DNA of 64,000 bases, taken from Lycium barbarum. Lineage: Eukaryota; Streptophyta; Magnoliopsida; Solanales; Solanaceae. Of this stretch, positions 24,936 to 35,943 are shown piece after piece. The DNA is taken from NCBI RefSeq assembly GCF_019175385.1, contig NC_083341.1:87942321-88006320 (forward strand), written 5' to 3'. Within the stretch, counting starts at the first letter, position 1. Every line of letters begins with the position of its first letter. The translations under genes and the position numbers were made by a program. The notes beneath the pieces were generated by a model. The model did not search any database. It was given only the letters and a program-made list of their open reading frames with translations, and had not been told where the DNA came from.

Positions 24936-25373
24936 TTATGATTTTGACGTCTCATCTTGGACTTCTTCCAAGGGCTGAAATAAATGTGGGTATTTGGATC
25001 GCATATTCTCTTTCGCTTCCCATGTCATTTCCTCTCGACTGTTATTTCTCCACAGAACTTTAATTGAGGCCACTTCTTTGTTTCTAAGCCTCCGTACTTG
25101 CCTATCTAATATGGCAATGGGTATTTCATCATAAGTTAACTTTTCTGTCACTTGAATAACATTCACTGTGACGATCCTTGTAGGATCTCCAACACACTTC
25201 CGAAGCATCGAGACATGAAATACTGGATCGACTGACTCCAAATCTGGAGGTAGATCTAGCTCATATGCCACTTTGCCTATTTTGCATATAATCTCAAAGG
25301 GTCCGATATACCGGGGACTGAGCATCCCCTTTTTGCCAAATCTCATAACGCCTTTCATTGGCGACACTTTCAA
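24936..25373 (-). pseudogene. Tekay pol, integrase C-terminus and chromodomain region
   Basis: 146 codons in the same frame as the integrase segment upstream, separated from it by one TAA stop (about 25395). The start contains the integrase C-terminal GPY/F-like block (RFGKKGMLSPRYIGPFEI). Next come VDPVFHVSMLRKCVGDP and a chromodomain-like end (AILDRQVRRLRNKEV, VLWRNNSREEMTWEAKENM). In chromoviruses this end directs integration, often to heterochromatin. The aromatic-rich W...E...TWE spacing supports a Tekay-type chromodomain. It is not an independent gene; its apparent start Met is only the first Met after the stop. Confidence 0.85.
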
Positions 25374-25391
25374 GAATACCCAATCCTTAAC

Positions 25392-25796
25392 TTAGAACTC
25401 TAAGTCCCTTCGACGATTATCTGCATAGGCCTTCTGGCGACTTTGAGCCGCTAACAATCTATCTTGTATAAGCTTGACTTTCTCTATTGCTTGCTGGACC
25501 AAATCTGGCCCTATCAACTTGGCTTCTCCGATTTCAAACCACCCAATTGGGGATCTACACTTTCGCCCATATAGAGCCTCATACGGTGCCATTAGAATGC
25601 TAGAATGATAACTGTTATTGTAAGCAAACTCAATGAGTGGCAAATGGTCATCCCAATTTCCTCCAAAATCTATCATACATGCCCGTAACATATCTTCGAG
25701 AGTCTGAATAGTACGTTCAGCTTGCCCATCGGTCTGGGGGTGAAATGCCGTGTTTGGCGCACTTGGGTCCCTAAACCTTCTTGGAAAGATCTCCAA
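25392..25796 (-). pseudogene. Tekay pol, integrase core C-terminal half
   Basis: This continues the integrase after a frameshift near 25770-25790. It reads [20 protein letters not shown], where the Glu of GQAERT is the third acidic residue of the D,D,E triad. The conserved FAYNNSYHSSI and GRKCRSPIGWFE blocks follow. It ends at the in-frame stop before the C-terminal segment. The frame is otherwise well preserved, in line with a recent insertion. Confidence 0.88.
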
Positions 25797-28642
25797 AACT
25801 TGGCTGTAAACTGAGTTCCTCTATTGGAGATAATAGATACTGGAACACCGTGGAGTCTCACTATCTCTTTAAGATAAAGCTTGGCATAATCTTTTGCCAC
25901 ATAGGTCGTCCTGACCGGTAAGAAATGAGCTGACTTTGTGAGTCTATCCACAATCACCCATATGGAATCATACTTACGTCGAGAACGGGGTAGCCCTATA
26001 ATGAAATCCATATTAATCACTTCCCACTTCCAAGTCGGGATTTCTATAGCTTGCAATAAGCCACCCGGCTTTTGGTGTTCTATCTTCACTTGTTGGCAAT
26101 TAGGACACTGAACCACGAATTCCGCTACGTCTTTCTTCATCCCATTCCACCAATATATAGCCTTAAGATCATGATACATTTTCGTCGCTCTGGGGTGAAC
26201 GGAGTAACGGGAACAATGAGCTTCTCTCAAAATCTGATGGCGTAGACCTGCCACATTGGGAACACATAACCTTCCTTGACATCGGAGAATTCCGTCTTCC
26301 GAAATGTCAAATGATGACTCCTCCTTCTGAGGGAGTGTATCTCTGTACTGCATTAGCATGGGATCCTCAAATTGTCGCTCTTTTACTTCCGCTACTAACA
26401 ATGAAACTGCTGAATTCTGAATAGTAGCTCCGCTGCTACCTGAGTCCACCACTCGGACTCCTAGGTTAGCTAACTGCTGAAGATCACGGGCCATCTCTTT
26501 CTTTTCTAGTCGTACATCACTTAGACTTCCCATCGACCTACGGCTAAGAGCATCAGCCCCAACATTTGCCTTTCCGGGGTGGTACAGGATTTCAACATCA
26601 TAGTCTTTTAGCAACTCTAGCCATCGTCGTTGCCGCAAATTCAACTCTTTCTGCTTGAAGATGTACTGGAGACTCTTATGATCTGTATAAATATCCACGT
26701 GGACACCATATAAGTAATGTCTCCATATCTTTAAAGCATGGACCACCGCGGTCAATTCTAAGTCATGGGTAGGATAATTCTGCTCATGTTTTCGTAATTG
26801 TCTAGAAGCATACGCAATCACCTTACCATTTTGCATCAATACACAGCCTAGCCCGACACCTGAAGCATCACAATAAATAACATATCCTTCCAATCCCTCT
26901 GGAAGTGTCAAGACTGGGGCTGAAGTCAGTCGGTCTTTCAACTCTTGGAAACTACGCTCGCAAGCATCTGTCCATTGAAACTTAGCTGACTTCTGAGTCA
27001 ACTTGGTGAGCGGTGCAGAAATAGAAGAGAAATCCTCAACAAATCTTCGGTAATAAGCTGCTAAGCCCAAAAAGCTACGAACCTCCGTAGGGGTCGTGGG
27101 CCTTGGCCAAGTCTTTACTGCCTCAATCTTTTGGCTATCCACTCGAATGCCGTCAGCTGCAACAATGTGGCCCAGAAATGCCACTGAGTTCAACCAAAAC
27201 TCGCATTTGGAAAACTTCGCAAATAACTCTCGAGTTCGAAGAACTCCAAGGACAATACGCAAGTGATCCGCATGTTCTGCCTCGGATCTAGAATACACTA
27301 GGATATCATCGATGAATACAATCACGAATAAATCCAGAAAAGGCCTGAATACATTGTTCATTAAGTCCATAAACACTGCCGGTGCATTAGTTAGCCCAAA
27401 CGACATTACTCGGAACTCGAAATGGCCATATCTTGTTCTGAAAGCTGTCTTAGGGATATCTTTCTCCCTAACTCTTACTTGGTGATACCCGGACCTCAAA
27501 TCAATCTTTGAAAACCATTTGGCTCCTTGCAATTGATCAAATAAATCATCAATCCTCGGGAGGGGATACTTGTTCTTAATTGTCACTTTATTCAATTGCC
27601 GATAATCAATGCACATTCTCAAGGAGCCATCCTTCTTCCGGACGAACAATACGGGTGCTCCCCACGGGGATGAACTAGGCCTAATGAAGCCTTTATCAAG
27701 CAAGTCCCTCAATTGCTCCTTCAACTCTTTCAATTCTGCGGGTGCCATTCTATATGGAGAAATAGATATAGGTGTGGTTCCTGGCAACACATCAATGGTA
27801 AAATCAATCTCCCGTTCGGGAGGAAGGCCTGGAAGCTCTTCCGGGAACACATCCGGAAATTCGTTCACCACTGGAACTGACTGTAGAGTCGGCAACTCAG
27901 CTTCTACATCTTGAACTCGTACTAGATGATAAATGCACCCTTTTGTGATCATCTTCCTTGCCTTTAGATAGGAAATAAACCTACCTTTTGGTGATGCCAC
28001 ATTCCCTTTCCATTCCAAGACTGGTTCTCCCGGAAACTGGAAACGAACCATCTTCATTCGGCCATCAACATTTGCATAACAAGAAGCCAACCAATCCATG
28101 CCCATAATAACGTCAAAATCTACCATTTCTAGCTCATGTAAATCAATCATGGTACGACGATCACAAATCACAATCACACAATTCCTATATACTCGGCTAG
28201 CTATTACCGATTCACCCACGGGTGTAGACACCTCGAAAGGTTTGATAGACTCCGGCTCAATTATAAATCGACCCGCAATGTATGGAGTAACATATGATAA
28301 TGTGGAGCCCGGATCAATCAAAGCATATACATCATGAGAGAATACCGATAATATACCTGTGACCACATCAGGAGAAGACTCAAGATCTTGGCGTCCAGCC
28401 AAAGCATAAATACGGTGCTGAGGACCGCTAGTACTGGGAGCTCTGCCTCTACCTCTACCATGGCCGACTGGCGCATATGAACCTGGCCCCGTTGGGCGTA
28501 CAGATGCTGATGATCCGGCTGCCGACCCTGCTGGCTGGGTCCTACCTCTACCCTGTACTGAGGGGCAATCACGCATGATATGGCCTGGTTGACCACATGA
28601 ATAGCAACCATCCGAGCCCAATCGGCATCGACCCCAATGCAA
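25673..28642 (-). pseudogene. Tekay pol: zinc knuckle, protease, RT, RNase H, integrase N-terminal half
   Basis: A 989-codon open stretch, part of a single gag-pol frame rather than a gene with its own start. By residue: nucleocapsid zinc knuckle [14 protein letters not shown] (13-26); aspartic protease LIDPGST (109-114); RT about 290-480 with FIDD (443-446); RNase H with YCDASG (590-595), TDHKS and ADALSRR; integrase zinc-binding H809, H816, C846, C849; integrase core Asp879. The second catalytic position, in the SNRGTQFT block (residue 940, codon 25825-25823), is Asn where the family has Asp. After about residue 955 the frame shifts and the last 30 residues are out of frame. It would make all replication enzymes, but the integrase cannot be active as read. 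Confidence 0.95.
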
Positions 28643-28687
28643 CTTCCCACACTGGGAACATCGTGGTACAGGTGGTCTTGACTGGCC

Positions 28688-29721
28688 TTAATCACCTCTA
28701 AACTGAGACCCCGAATAGCCCTGACTCGGCTCGGAACGAGTAGATCTGTCAAATCTCTGCCCCATGAACTGTGGAGGTGTGCTGGTCATAGAATAGCCTG
28801 AATGGCTGGGAAACTGCTGTCTGTGTCCGCCCCTAGACTCGCTCCTCGAACCCGAAGGTCTGGCCCTCTTGTTATGGCCCCTATCCTGCTCACGTTCATT
28901 TCTCCGCTGCTGTAGGTGTTCCTCTAATTCCTAAGCATGTGCCTGAATGTGTGAAATATCCATGCCATCCTGAAGGGACGCAGTTAAACATTTATCCATC
29001 AAGTGTGGCCCTAGTCCTTTCACAAACCGGTGCACCCGATCGCCCATATCCGCTACCATGGCCGAAGCATACCTAGCCAAGGAATTGAAGCGGAGACTAT
29101 ACTCTGTATCACTCATGCTACCTTGCCTCAAATTCAAGAATTTATCGGCCCTAGCTCGCCGAACTTCCGGAGGCATATAATGACGGAGAAAAGCATCAAC
29201 AAACTCTTGCCATACCGGTGGAGGTGCATTGGCTCCTCGCGAAGCCATCCAAACCGTATACCACTGGATTGAGACATCCCTCAATCTATATGACGCTAGC
29301 TCCACCGATTCGGTGTTTGAAGCATGTATCAACCGGAGCATCCTTAGCATACCATCAATAAAGTCCTGGGGATCCTCCTCCAGTTTCGACCCAAAGAATT
29401 CCGGGGGTTTCAAAGCAATGAAGTCACGGGCCCTTGCACTAACAGCCCTGCGCTTGGCCTCTGAGTCTGGGCCGCAACCAACTGAGTCAAAAAATTAATG
29501 GCCTCTCTCACGTCTTGGCTCGAAGCATCCGGTGGAGGAGCTGGAGCTGGGGCTGAGGCTCCCACGTGCTCCTCAGTAATAGGCACTGTCTGGGAGGACT
29601 AAGATTGAGCCGCACTCTGGGAATCATCTTCCTCTACTACCGGTGACGGTGCTCTTTCAGCCCACTTTTCTGCCACCGTCTTGCCCTTTCGGGTTGCTGT
29701 AGCCTTTTTCTTTCTAGGCAT
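28688..29721 (-). pseudogene. Tekay gag
   Basis: Gag probably starts at 29721 (MPRKKKATATRKGK, basic). A stop lies near 29600 and a one-base frameshift near 29455. The capsid domain reads clearly at 29413-28931: MKPPEFFGSKLEEDPQDF, VWQEFVDAFLRHYMPPEVR and GLGPHLMDKCL, which is Retrotrans_gag. A TAG at 28931-28933 and a TAA at 28688-28690 interrupt the Ser/Arg-rich linker. Next follow [12 protein letters not shown] and the zinc knuckle of the long pol frame, all in one phase. Gag forms the particle that packages the RNA. As read, the gene cannot make full-length product without several recoding events. Confidence 0.88.
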
Positions 29722-29914
29722 CTCTGAAATACACAACACACGATTTAGGAACAAGAATTTCTTACATCATAGCTCTATCGCACGATTCTTATGAAGAAAG
29801 AAGGTCATACATTCCTAAAATGTCCGCAGCTATCGTTTATAAGTGTGGCGCGCAACACACCCATAACCAAGACTCTACTAGACACGGCTCGTAGACACAT
29901 CCTAGGACTGAACT

Positions 29915-29926
29915 GCTCTGATACCA
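29915..29926 (-). promoter_or_regulatory. Primer-binding site of the young Tekay element
   Basis: TGGTATCAGAGC on the minus strand, 4 nt inside the 5' LTR end at 29931. It matches the initiator-Met tRNA 3' end. Confidence 0.92.
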
Positions 29927-29930
29927 CTTT

Positions 29931-32288
29931 TGTCACGACCCGGCTAGGGGGCCGCGACGAGCACCCGGTGCTACCCCACCCGAGCACCCCCGTATCGTAC
30001 ATAACATAACATCTAGGTGAACCATAAGTCAATTCGTGCTTTTCTTATCGTTAATCATATTGATCCCATTAGACGATCATCATCATTTAACATATCATAG
30101 GCATCTATGCCACATCATAAGTACAAGGCCGACGAGGCCAACAAAAGATATACAAAACATGGGCCGACATGGCCGAACATCTCTACCCACATACACATGA
30201 CTACGAGCCTCTAAGAGTATGACATATCGTATGAGCGGGACAGGACCCCGCTATGCCCATAATTATATACACAAAAGAATAAGTACCCAAAAGCTACGGC
30301 TCCGAAAGAAATGGAGCTCTGCTATGCAATCTCTGAATAAGCAGCTATGGATCAAGTCTTTCTCCCTGTGCACCTGCGGGCATGACGCAGCGTCCACAAA
30401 TAAAAAGGACGTCAGTACGAAGAATGTACTGAGTATGTAAAGCATGATCAACATCAATATAGCAGCATAATAGATATCATATGAAGATAGCATAGAAGGG
30501 GAGACAGTCATAATAATACTCGTACCATACTTGTGCTCATACTCGTATACATGCCCCTATTCGCATTCATATACATAGTCTTTTCACATTCATATTCATA
30601 TTATATACATAGCCATACACTTATATACATACATTGCGTACCCGACCCTAAGGCGCGGTGTTTCGTACGTACTTGGCCAACCAAGGCTCAATGTTATTTC
30701 TACCTGGACCTACCAAGGCTTCAGGGTTATCCGTACCATCTGCAGACGTGTGCGCGCGTTACGTAATCATATACATACATACATATATACATCCATATAC
30801 CTATATTCTACCCGGCATTATAAGCTCGGGGTGTCATTATAGGCCTTCATAGGCACATGTGAATATAATAGCCCGTAGGCACCTTTAGCATCATTATTAT
30901 TATCATCGTCATCACTATCATCGTCGTTTTCGCTACATCTCTATCTTATGATTACTCGTCAATGGGGTGCGTAGTACATTCGTAGCACGTATCAAGGGTC
31001 GTGAGCTTATGAGCTCGGAATATCAATCATTTGGAGACAACATACTCATTTAGAGGAATTAGGAATATGGCCAAAGAATCATGCCTTATGAAAGAAGGGT
31101 TAGCCTCACATACCTTTCCGTCGAACTATTCTACACTTGCACGTTCCCTCCCAATGCTAGCGTTTATACCTTCATTAATATCATAACAATGACCATTAGT
31201 CATTCACATTATCCACATTATCTAGATTCCTCAATTTGCCTCTAATTCACCCACATTCATGGTCACAACACCCATCTTCGTCCATTCGTCTAAAGTGTTT
31301 AGTTCATGATCTTAATACCATTTATAACACATTCATATCACAACACAACAACATTCATAACTCAATTCAAACTATTTCTCAAAATGTCACTATTCATCAA
31401 TCATGACCTAGTTGACCACATTTTCTACAATCCATGTATTTTAATTCTCCAATACCTTAAACATCTTGTAAAAATCATGAATCTTACCTTAGAAGTTGTA
31501 GGAACAAGCTTTGGTTGATAATACTCCTCTTTGAGCAAAACCCTAGTTTTTCTCCATTTTGATTTCTTGACTTGGATGATCCTTGATGATTCCCTTATCC
31601 TTGATTCACTTTTCTTAATGTTATGGATGACTTAAAATCCTTGGAAACTCATATAATAAATGTAGAGAGAAGTTTTAGAGAGAAGTGGTGTAATGTTGTA
31701 ATGAAATAAAATAAGTCTTGATCCTCATATTTAATGAATTGGAAAATCTGTGCTGGGTGAACAGTGGTTGTCCATGGAGGTTTACGGTCTGTATTCCACT
31801 TTACGGACCGTCCCTCGTGGTCGTTTTTAAGCTTAAGCAGCACCAGAGACTTTGGCCTGCATGCATGGTGATTTACAACCATGGTTTACGGGACGTAAAT
31901 CACTTTACGGTCCGTCCACCAGGTTGTATTATACCTTTTCCTCAGCTGGCAAAAAGTTGAAGTTTAGCATGCCAGTTTACGACCTGGAAGTTTATGGACC
32001 GTATACCAGTTTACGGTCCGTATTTGCACTTTACGACCACTGGCAGACAGCTGAAGCCTTTGCATGGCAGTTTACGGACCGTATTGCACTTTACGGTCCG
32101 TATTTTGCAATATACGACCACTGGGCAGTTTTGCCAACTTTCAATTCTTTTCATTTCTCCACTTTTCATTCCAATCATCCACATCCCTTTACATACATTT
32201 CCCATGAAACATTATACACTCGCACTCCTCGCACACATCATTAGTTCATTTACTTGCGTACCAACGGGAAATTTTCCGAGGTGTAACA
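29931..32288 (-). repeat. 5' LTR of the young Tekay element
   Basis: 2358 bp, TGTCACGACCC...GGTGTAACA on the plus strand. It is near-identical to 22278-24730. It holds the hairpin (30414-30430), the conserved GGTTAGCCTCACATACCT block (31098-31115), the donor-like site (31483-31490) and the palindromic-word array (31770-32115), which is one unit shorter than in the 3' LTR. As the 5' copy it should hold the active promoter. Confidence 0.95.
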
Positions 32289-32989
32289 CCAAAGATCTAT
32301 GTACATTGACTGTCGATGAGCTCGTCGGAAACCTTAAGACATATGAGATGAAGATGTCTATGAAGAAGGAAGAAAAGAATGAAATCAAAAAAGAAAGGAG
32401 CCTAGCTCTCAAAGAGGCTGGGGAAGACTCAAGTGATGATGAATCAAAGTTGGCATATCTTACACGGAGATTCCATAAATTGATTTAGAAAAATGGTGGA
32501 ATCCAGAGGATGGGAAGCTTTAGAAAGAATCTCAAAGAAAATGAATATTCTTGCCATAGGTGTGGAAGACCCGGTCACTTTGCTAAAGAGTGCCCTCTAA
32601 ACAAGCAGGACAGCGATAACAGAACTGCAAGAAAGAACCAGTTTCCTAATAGAAAGTTCAGAAGAAAGGAAGCTGCCATTGCTATGATAAAACAAGCACT
32701 TGCTACGCTGAGGGACTCTTCCAGTGAGTCTAAAGAAGAAGATGAAAAAAGGAACACATCAATGGTGGTCATAGAAAATGAAGCCTCCAAGTATGAGTCA
32801 ATTTTTGCACTCATGGAAAAATCACACTCAGATGATAGTGATGAGAGTAATAAAGATGCGGAGGTAAATCTTCATGAGGTAAAGAAGAACCTGAAAGCCT
32901 ACTCTCAAAATAAACTCAGGTCGCTGTCAGGCATGCTAATTGATGCATATCATGCCCTTGTCGCTGAGAAAGGTGCACCTCGTTCATAA
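32289..32989 (+). pseudogene. Copia gag, middle part with zinc knuckle
   Basis: The frame resumes exactly across the Tekay target duplication (EAK then DLCTLTVDELVGNL). A stop lies at 32486-32488. The frame then continues with the nucleocapsid knuckle CHRCGRPGHFAKEC (32552-32593, CX2CX4HX4C), which binds RNA, and an acidic Ser-rich segment (SSSESKEEDEKR, SDDSDESNKDAE). The region downstream shifts frame near 32985. Sirevirus-type copia elements show this pattern of knuckle, acidic linker and coiled coil. Confidence 0.85.
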
Positions 32990-33700
32990 AATTAGTGATT
33001 TTGAACTCGAAAGAGACAAGATGTTGGTGTCAATTGGAGATATGAGGGAACAAGTTGATGAGCCTAATCAACTGAATATTATGCTGGAAAAGGAATTGAA
33101 AAGGGATACAAAAGTGTATCTTAAAGGAAAGGATGAAGCCAGTAGAGCTCACTTGGAACTCAAAGATGAACTCAAAAAAGCAAAACTGAGCTCACTTGAA
33201 CTTGAAGATGAACTCAAAAAAGCAAAAATGAGTCTTATCACTGAGATTGAGAGAAGCAATCAGTTAAAGTAAGACTTGAATTGAATCAAGTTTGATCTTG
33301 ACAGAGCTCTCAAGTGGACATGGTCTTCTGATGTGATCATTTCTATGTACAAAGGTAAGGCAAGTAATAAAGAAGGAAGTGGTTTTGTGAAAGAGAAGAC
33401 CCCCTAAAATTCCCACATCAAGAATGTCTCCACCACTGAAAATTGCTTGTGCACCCATTGTTGACAAGCAGGACACTACAAGGAGTCTTGCAAAGTAAGA
33501 ATAAAATCAGTTAAGAGGAACAAAGAGTTTATCGCAAGGAGAGTAGGTTTAGGTACAAAATAAAGTGGTTCTCAAAAGAAAGGACCTCGGAAGGAGAAAG
33601 GGAATGTGCTGCCTGTTTGGGCAAAAAGGACCCTGATCCATCCTTTCTATAATTATAAGGGACCCAAGCTGGTTTAGGTTCCCAAATCCAAACACTGACA
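32940..33700 (+). pseudogene. Copia gag C-terminal coiled coil and second knuckle-like region
   Basis: 33000-33270 encodes a charged heptad-like coiled coil with an internal repeat, LELKDELKKAKLSSLELEDE then LKKAKMS. It continues past stops to LCTHC followed by QAGHYKESCK (about 33450-33495), a second CX2C...H...C knuckle. It ends near 33680 in a KRTLIHPFYNYKGPKLV block that closes gag in related solanaceous copia elements. Stops occur at about 33270, 33405, 33465, 33560 and 33675. Protease and integrase would normally follow; here they do not. Confidence 0.75.
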
Positions 33701-34227
33701 TTTTGTGTAGGCTGAGGAGAGAGAGAAGAAAGGAAATAGTTAATTAATCTTCTGAGTTAACTTGAGAAGTCTCTCCTTAAAGCCTTCACGATAGGATATG
33801 TGTCTTTGTCATCTAATAGAAGGGACACATCTTAATATCAAAAGCTGCAGTTCAAAATTCAATCACTCCAAGGGAAGCAAGAACGAAGATAAGCAAGAGG
33901 AAAAAGCAGGGTATGAAAATGCTGGGTCAAAAGGTGGATGTGACAGAAAATGGGTTATGCACACATGAGAAGTATAGTACAGCGCATGAACAAGTTCGAG
34001 TTTTCAGAATTGCTGCTCCGCACTGTCAAGATTGTGTAGAGACCCGGTCTCCCTGTGACTCAGGTTAGTAGTTCTCTCATCACTCTCATATGTCTCTTAA
34101 CTACTTATTGTACCAAGTCGGTCAAGTGTCTCCCACCTCAAAAGTCAATCTGGTTCACATCTCTTTCCCACTGCTAAATACTTCTTAGTGTGACATACTA
34201 ATATCTAACCAAAGCAAAATAGTTCCT
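33701..34227. other. Non-coding remnant where pol should be
   Basis: About 0.5 kb between gag and the env-like ORF. I see no protease, integrase, RT or RNase H motif in any frame. This marks the pol deletion in the Sirevirus-like element. Confidence 0.6.
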
Positions 34228-35195
34228 GTGTCATCATCCTCATATGGTCCAACCTCCTCAGACCAAAATACCAGCGACTCTGTTTCTCTTGGAGGCGGTA
34301 ACCGTAGAACCTGGGGGAAATCCATATCTCTGTCCGAGTTGTTTTGCTCAAGTCAACAACACTACTCCATCGATAGTGCTGAAAATTCATACCTATCAAT
34401 ATCAAACTCATCCCTTTGGAAACAAAAGGTTCTTTTTGGAATGATGATCGATACAAGACTTGGGAAGGAGACCGGAATGAAAGAATTGATGGAAATGTTG
34501 GAATTTCAAAATTGGACTCATCTTTTTACACCACCGACTCCTGGCGTATATGAAACTGAAGTGGATGAACTGTATGAAAACCTATGTCACCTTGATAATA
34601 GCACATTGGCTCTAACAGTGAATGTGATAGATTTTGTTTTGAATGAATCAACACTAGCAAAAATTTTGGGAGTACCAGCTGTAGGGATAAGGGATGTGAC
34701 TGGAAGAGCTTCCATCTTCTTCGAAATATGATTGTAAAAAATGGATCGTCAACTTGCATAAAAAAACTCTTCAAAAGAGAGATCCAGCCTGTTTATCAAC
34801 TAGTCCTTGAATTTGTGGACAAAGTACTCATACCAAGAACTGGAGGAAGTGCTAGCGTCACTCCGGCACATTTAGTTCTCATGGAAGCTTTATCAGCTTT
34901 TGAACCGATCAATCTACCAGCCATCATGATTGGACAAATGATCAAAGCAGTGCGCATTAGGGAAGATGAACCTGGTCTTTCCTATGGATTCTTCTTGACA
35001 AAAGCACTGGGGCACTTCAACCTAAGAACTGGAAAAGCAACTGTAGGAACAGCAGAGAACACACTCTCTATGGATAATCTAGAACATTGCGAATATGTCA
35101 CTGAAGGAACGGGTTCCACCATCTGTGTCCTGACCAAAGCCCTAAAGGCTGTAATTACGAAATTGAATAACTTAAGGCTGAGAATGCTCTCCTGA
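34228..35195 (+). CDS. Env-like / plant-transposon-protein ORF of the Sirevirus-like element (broken in two)
   Basis: Two overlapping frames, 34228-34731 and 34728-35195, form one degraded gene. The first has KELMEMLEFQNWTHLF, VDELYENLCHLD and FVLNESTLAKILGVPAVGI. The second has LVLEFVDKVLIPRTGGSAS, LMEALSAFEPINLPAIMIGQ and SYGFFLTKALGHFNL. This order matches the putative plant transposon protein family (Pfam Transposase_32), which is found in the env-like ORF position of Sireviruses. Its function is unknown. I see no signal peptide or transmembrane segment, so an envelope role has no support here. A short hydrophilic tail and stop precede the 3' UTR. It is best called a pseudogene, though each half is still open. 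Confidence 0.7.
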
Positions 35196-35929
35196 AGGAT
35201 CAACTGAAAGCAAGAGTGGAAGAACTCCAGCACTAAATGCTTCAGGATCAGGGTGAAATTATTGATAGAATTGATGGGATTCTTCACGATCTAAATCATT
35301 CCCAGTAACCCACTCCTAAGCAAAATCTTCCCAGTCCCCATCATTCCTTTCCTTTGTTGTCTAGTTCTGTGCTGCTATGTGGTGGTCTATTTTTCTATCT
35401 CCTCCTATTGGTACAATAGTAGTTGATTTAACATATGTCTGTACTGTTTAAACTATTATCTATCATGTGATCACTCTTTGTTCTAGCTAGCTTGCTCTAA
35501 ATTACACTGATCCCTGTCAATTACATTGTGGCTATGTGGTGGTACATTTGACCTTCTTACTCGCTGTGCCTTAGTTATTTTTGATAATGCCAAAAGGGGG
35601 AAAATTGGTTGATGTAGTTGATGCGTTGGTGATTAAGTGAAATGATGAGAGTATGCTGAAATGAGAAAGTAATGTATGTGTGTGGTGATAAAGGGGGAAT
35701 GTGTGAGGTGATTAAGGGGGAAGACATGTCGAATAATTGTGCTGAAAATTCACAACTATGGGAAGATGTGCTGAGCAAGAGAGAAGAACTGGAAGACTGA
35801 TATGTGATGCTATTGTGGCATTTTTTTGTCTTCCAGTTGAAATTGGTATTACGTTGCTAGCATATTCGCAGAGGAGGCATTAGGAAGCTGGTTCTCAGGG
35901 GGAACATCATCTATAAGTTTGTCATCATA
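35196..35929. other. 3' untranslated region of the Sirevirus-like element
   Basis: Non-coding, with several purine runs (AAAAGGGGGAAAA near 35590, AAAGGGGGAATG near 35690, AAGGGGGAAGAC near 35715, AGGGGGAACATC near 35898). Repeated polypurine tracts before the 3' LTR are a known Sirevirus hallmark. Confidence 0.65.
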
Positions 35930-35943
35930 AAAAAAGGGGAAAT
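35930..35943 (+). promoter_or_regulatory. Polypurine tract of the Sirevirus-like element
   Basis: AAAAAAGGGGAAAT-type purine run immediately before the 3' LTR start TGATAAGC at 35944. Confidence 0.8.

Larger units (their letters stand above)
22278..32288 (-). mobile_element. Full-length Tekay-type Ty3-gypsy element, most recent insertion
   Basis: 10,011 bp, with LTRs at 22278-24730 and 29931-32288 and a perfect 5-bp target duplication, CCAAA (22273-22277, 32289-32293). Because it lies on the minus strand, the right LTR is the 5' LTR. The PBS is at 29915-29926, the polypurine tract at 24731-24744. A gag-pol gene lies between them in protease, RT, RNase H, integrase, chromodomain-region order, typical of the Tekay/Del chromovirus lineage. 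The LTRs differ by roughly 2% in substitutions plus three indels, so it is young. Stops, frameshifts and a catalytic change make it non-autonomous. Confidence 0.95.

Noticed and set aside
27609..28337. Plus-strand ORFs inside the Tekay pol
   Set aside because: Antisense shadows of a frame with clear protease and RT motifs.
29915..29926. tRNA gene fragments at the TGGTATCAGAGC sites
   Set aside because: These are primer-binding sites beside LTRs; no cloverleaf or B box surrounds them.
34205..34456. Minus-strand ORF opposite the env-like frame
   Set aside because: It is the shadow of the env-like ORF, which has recognisable blocks on the plus strand.
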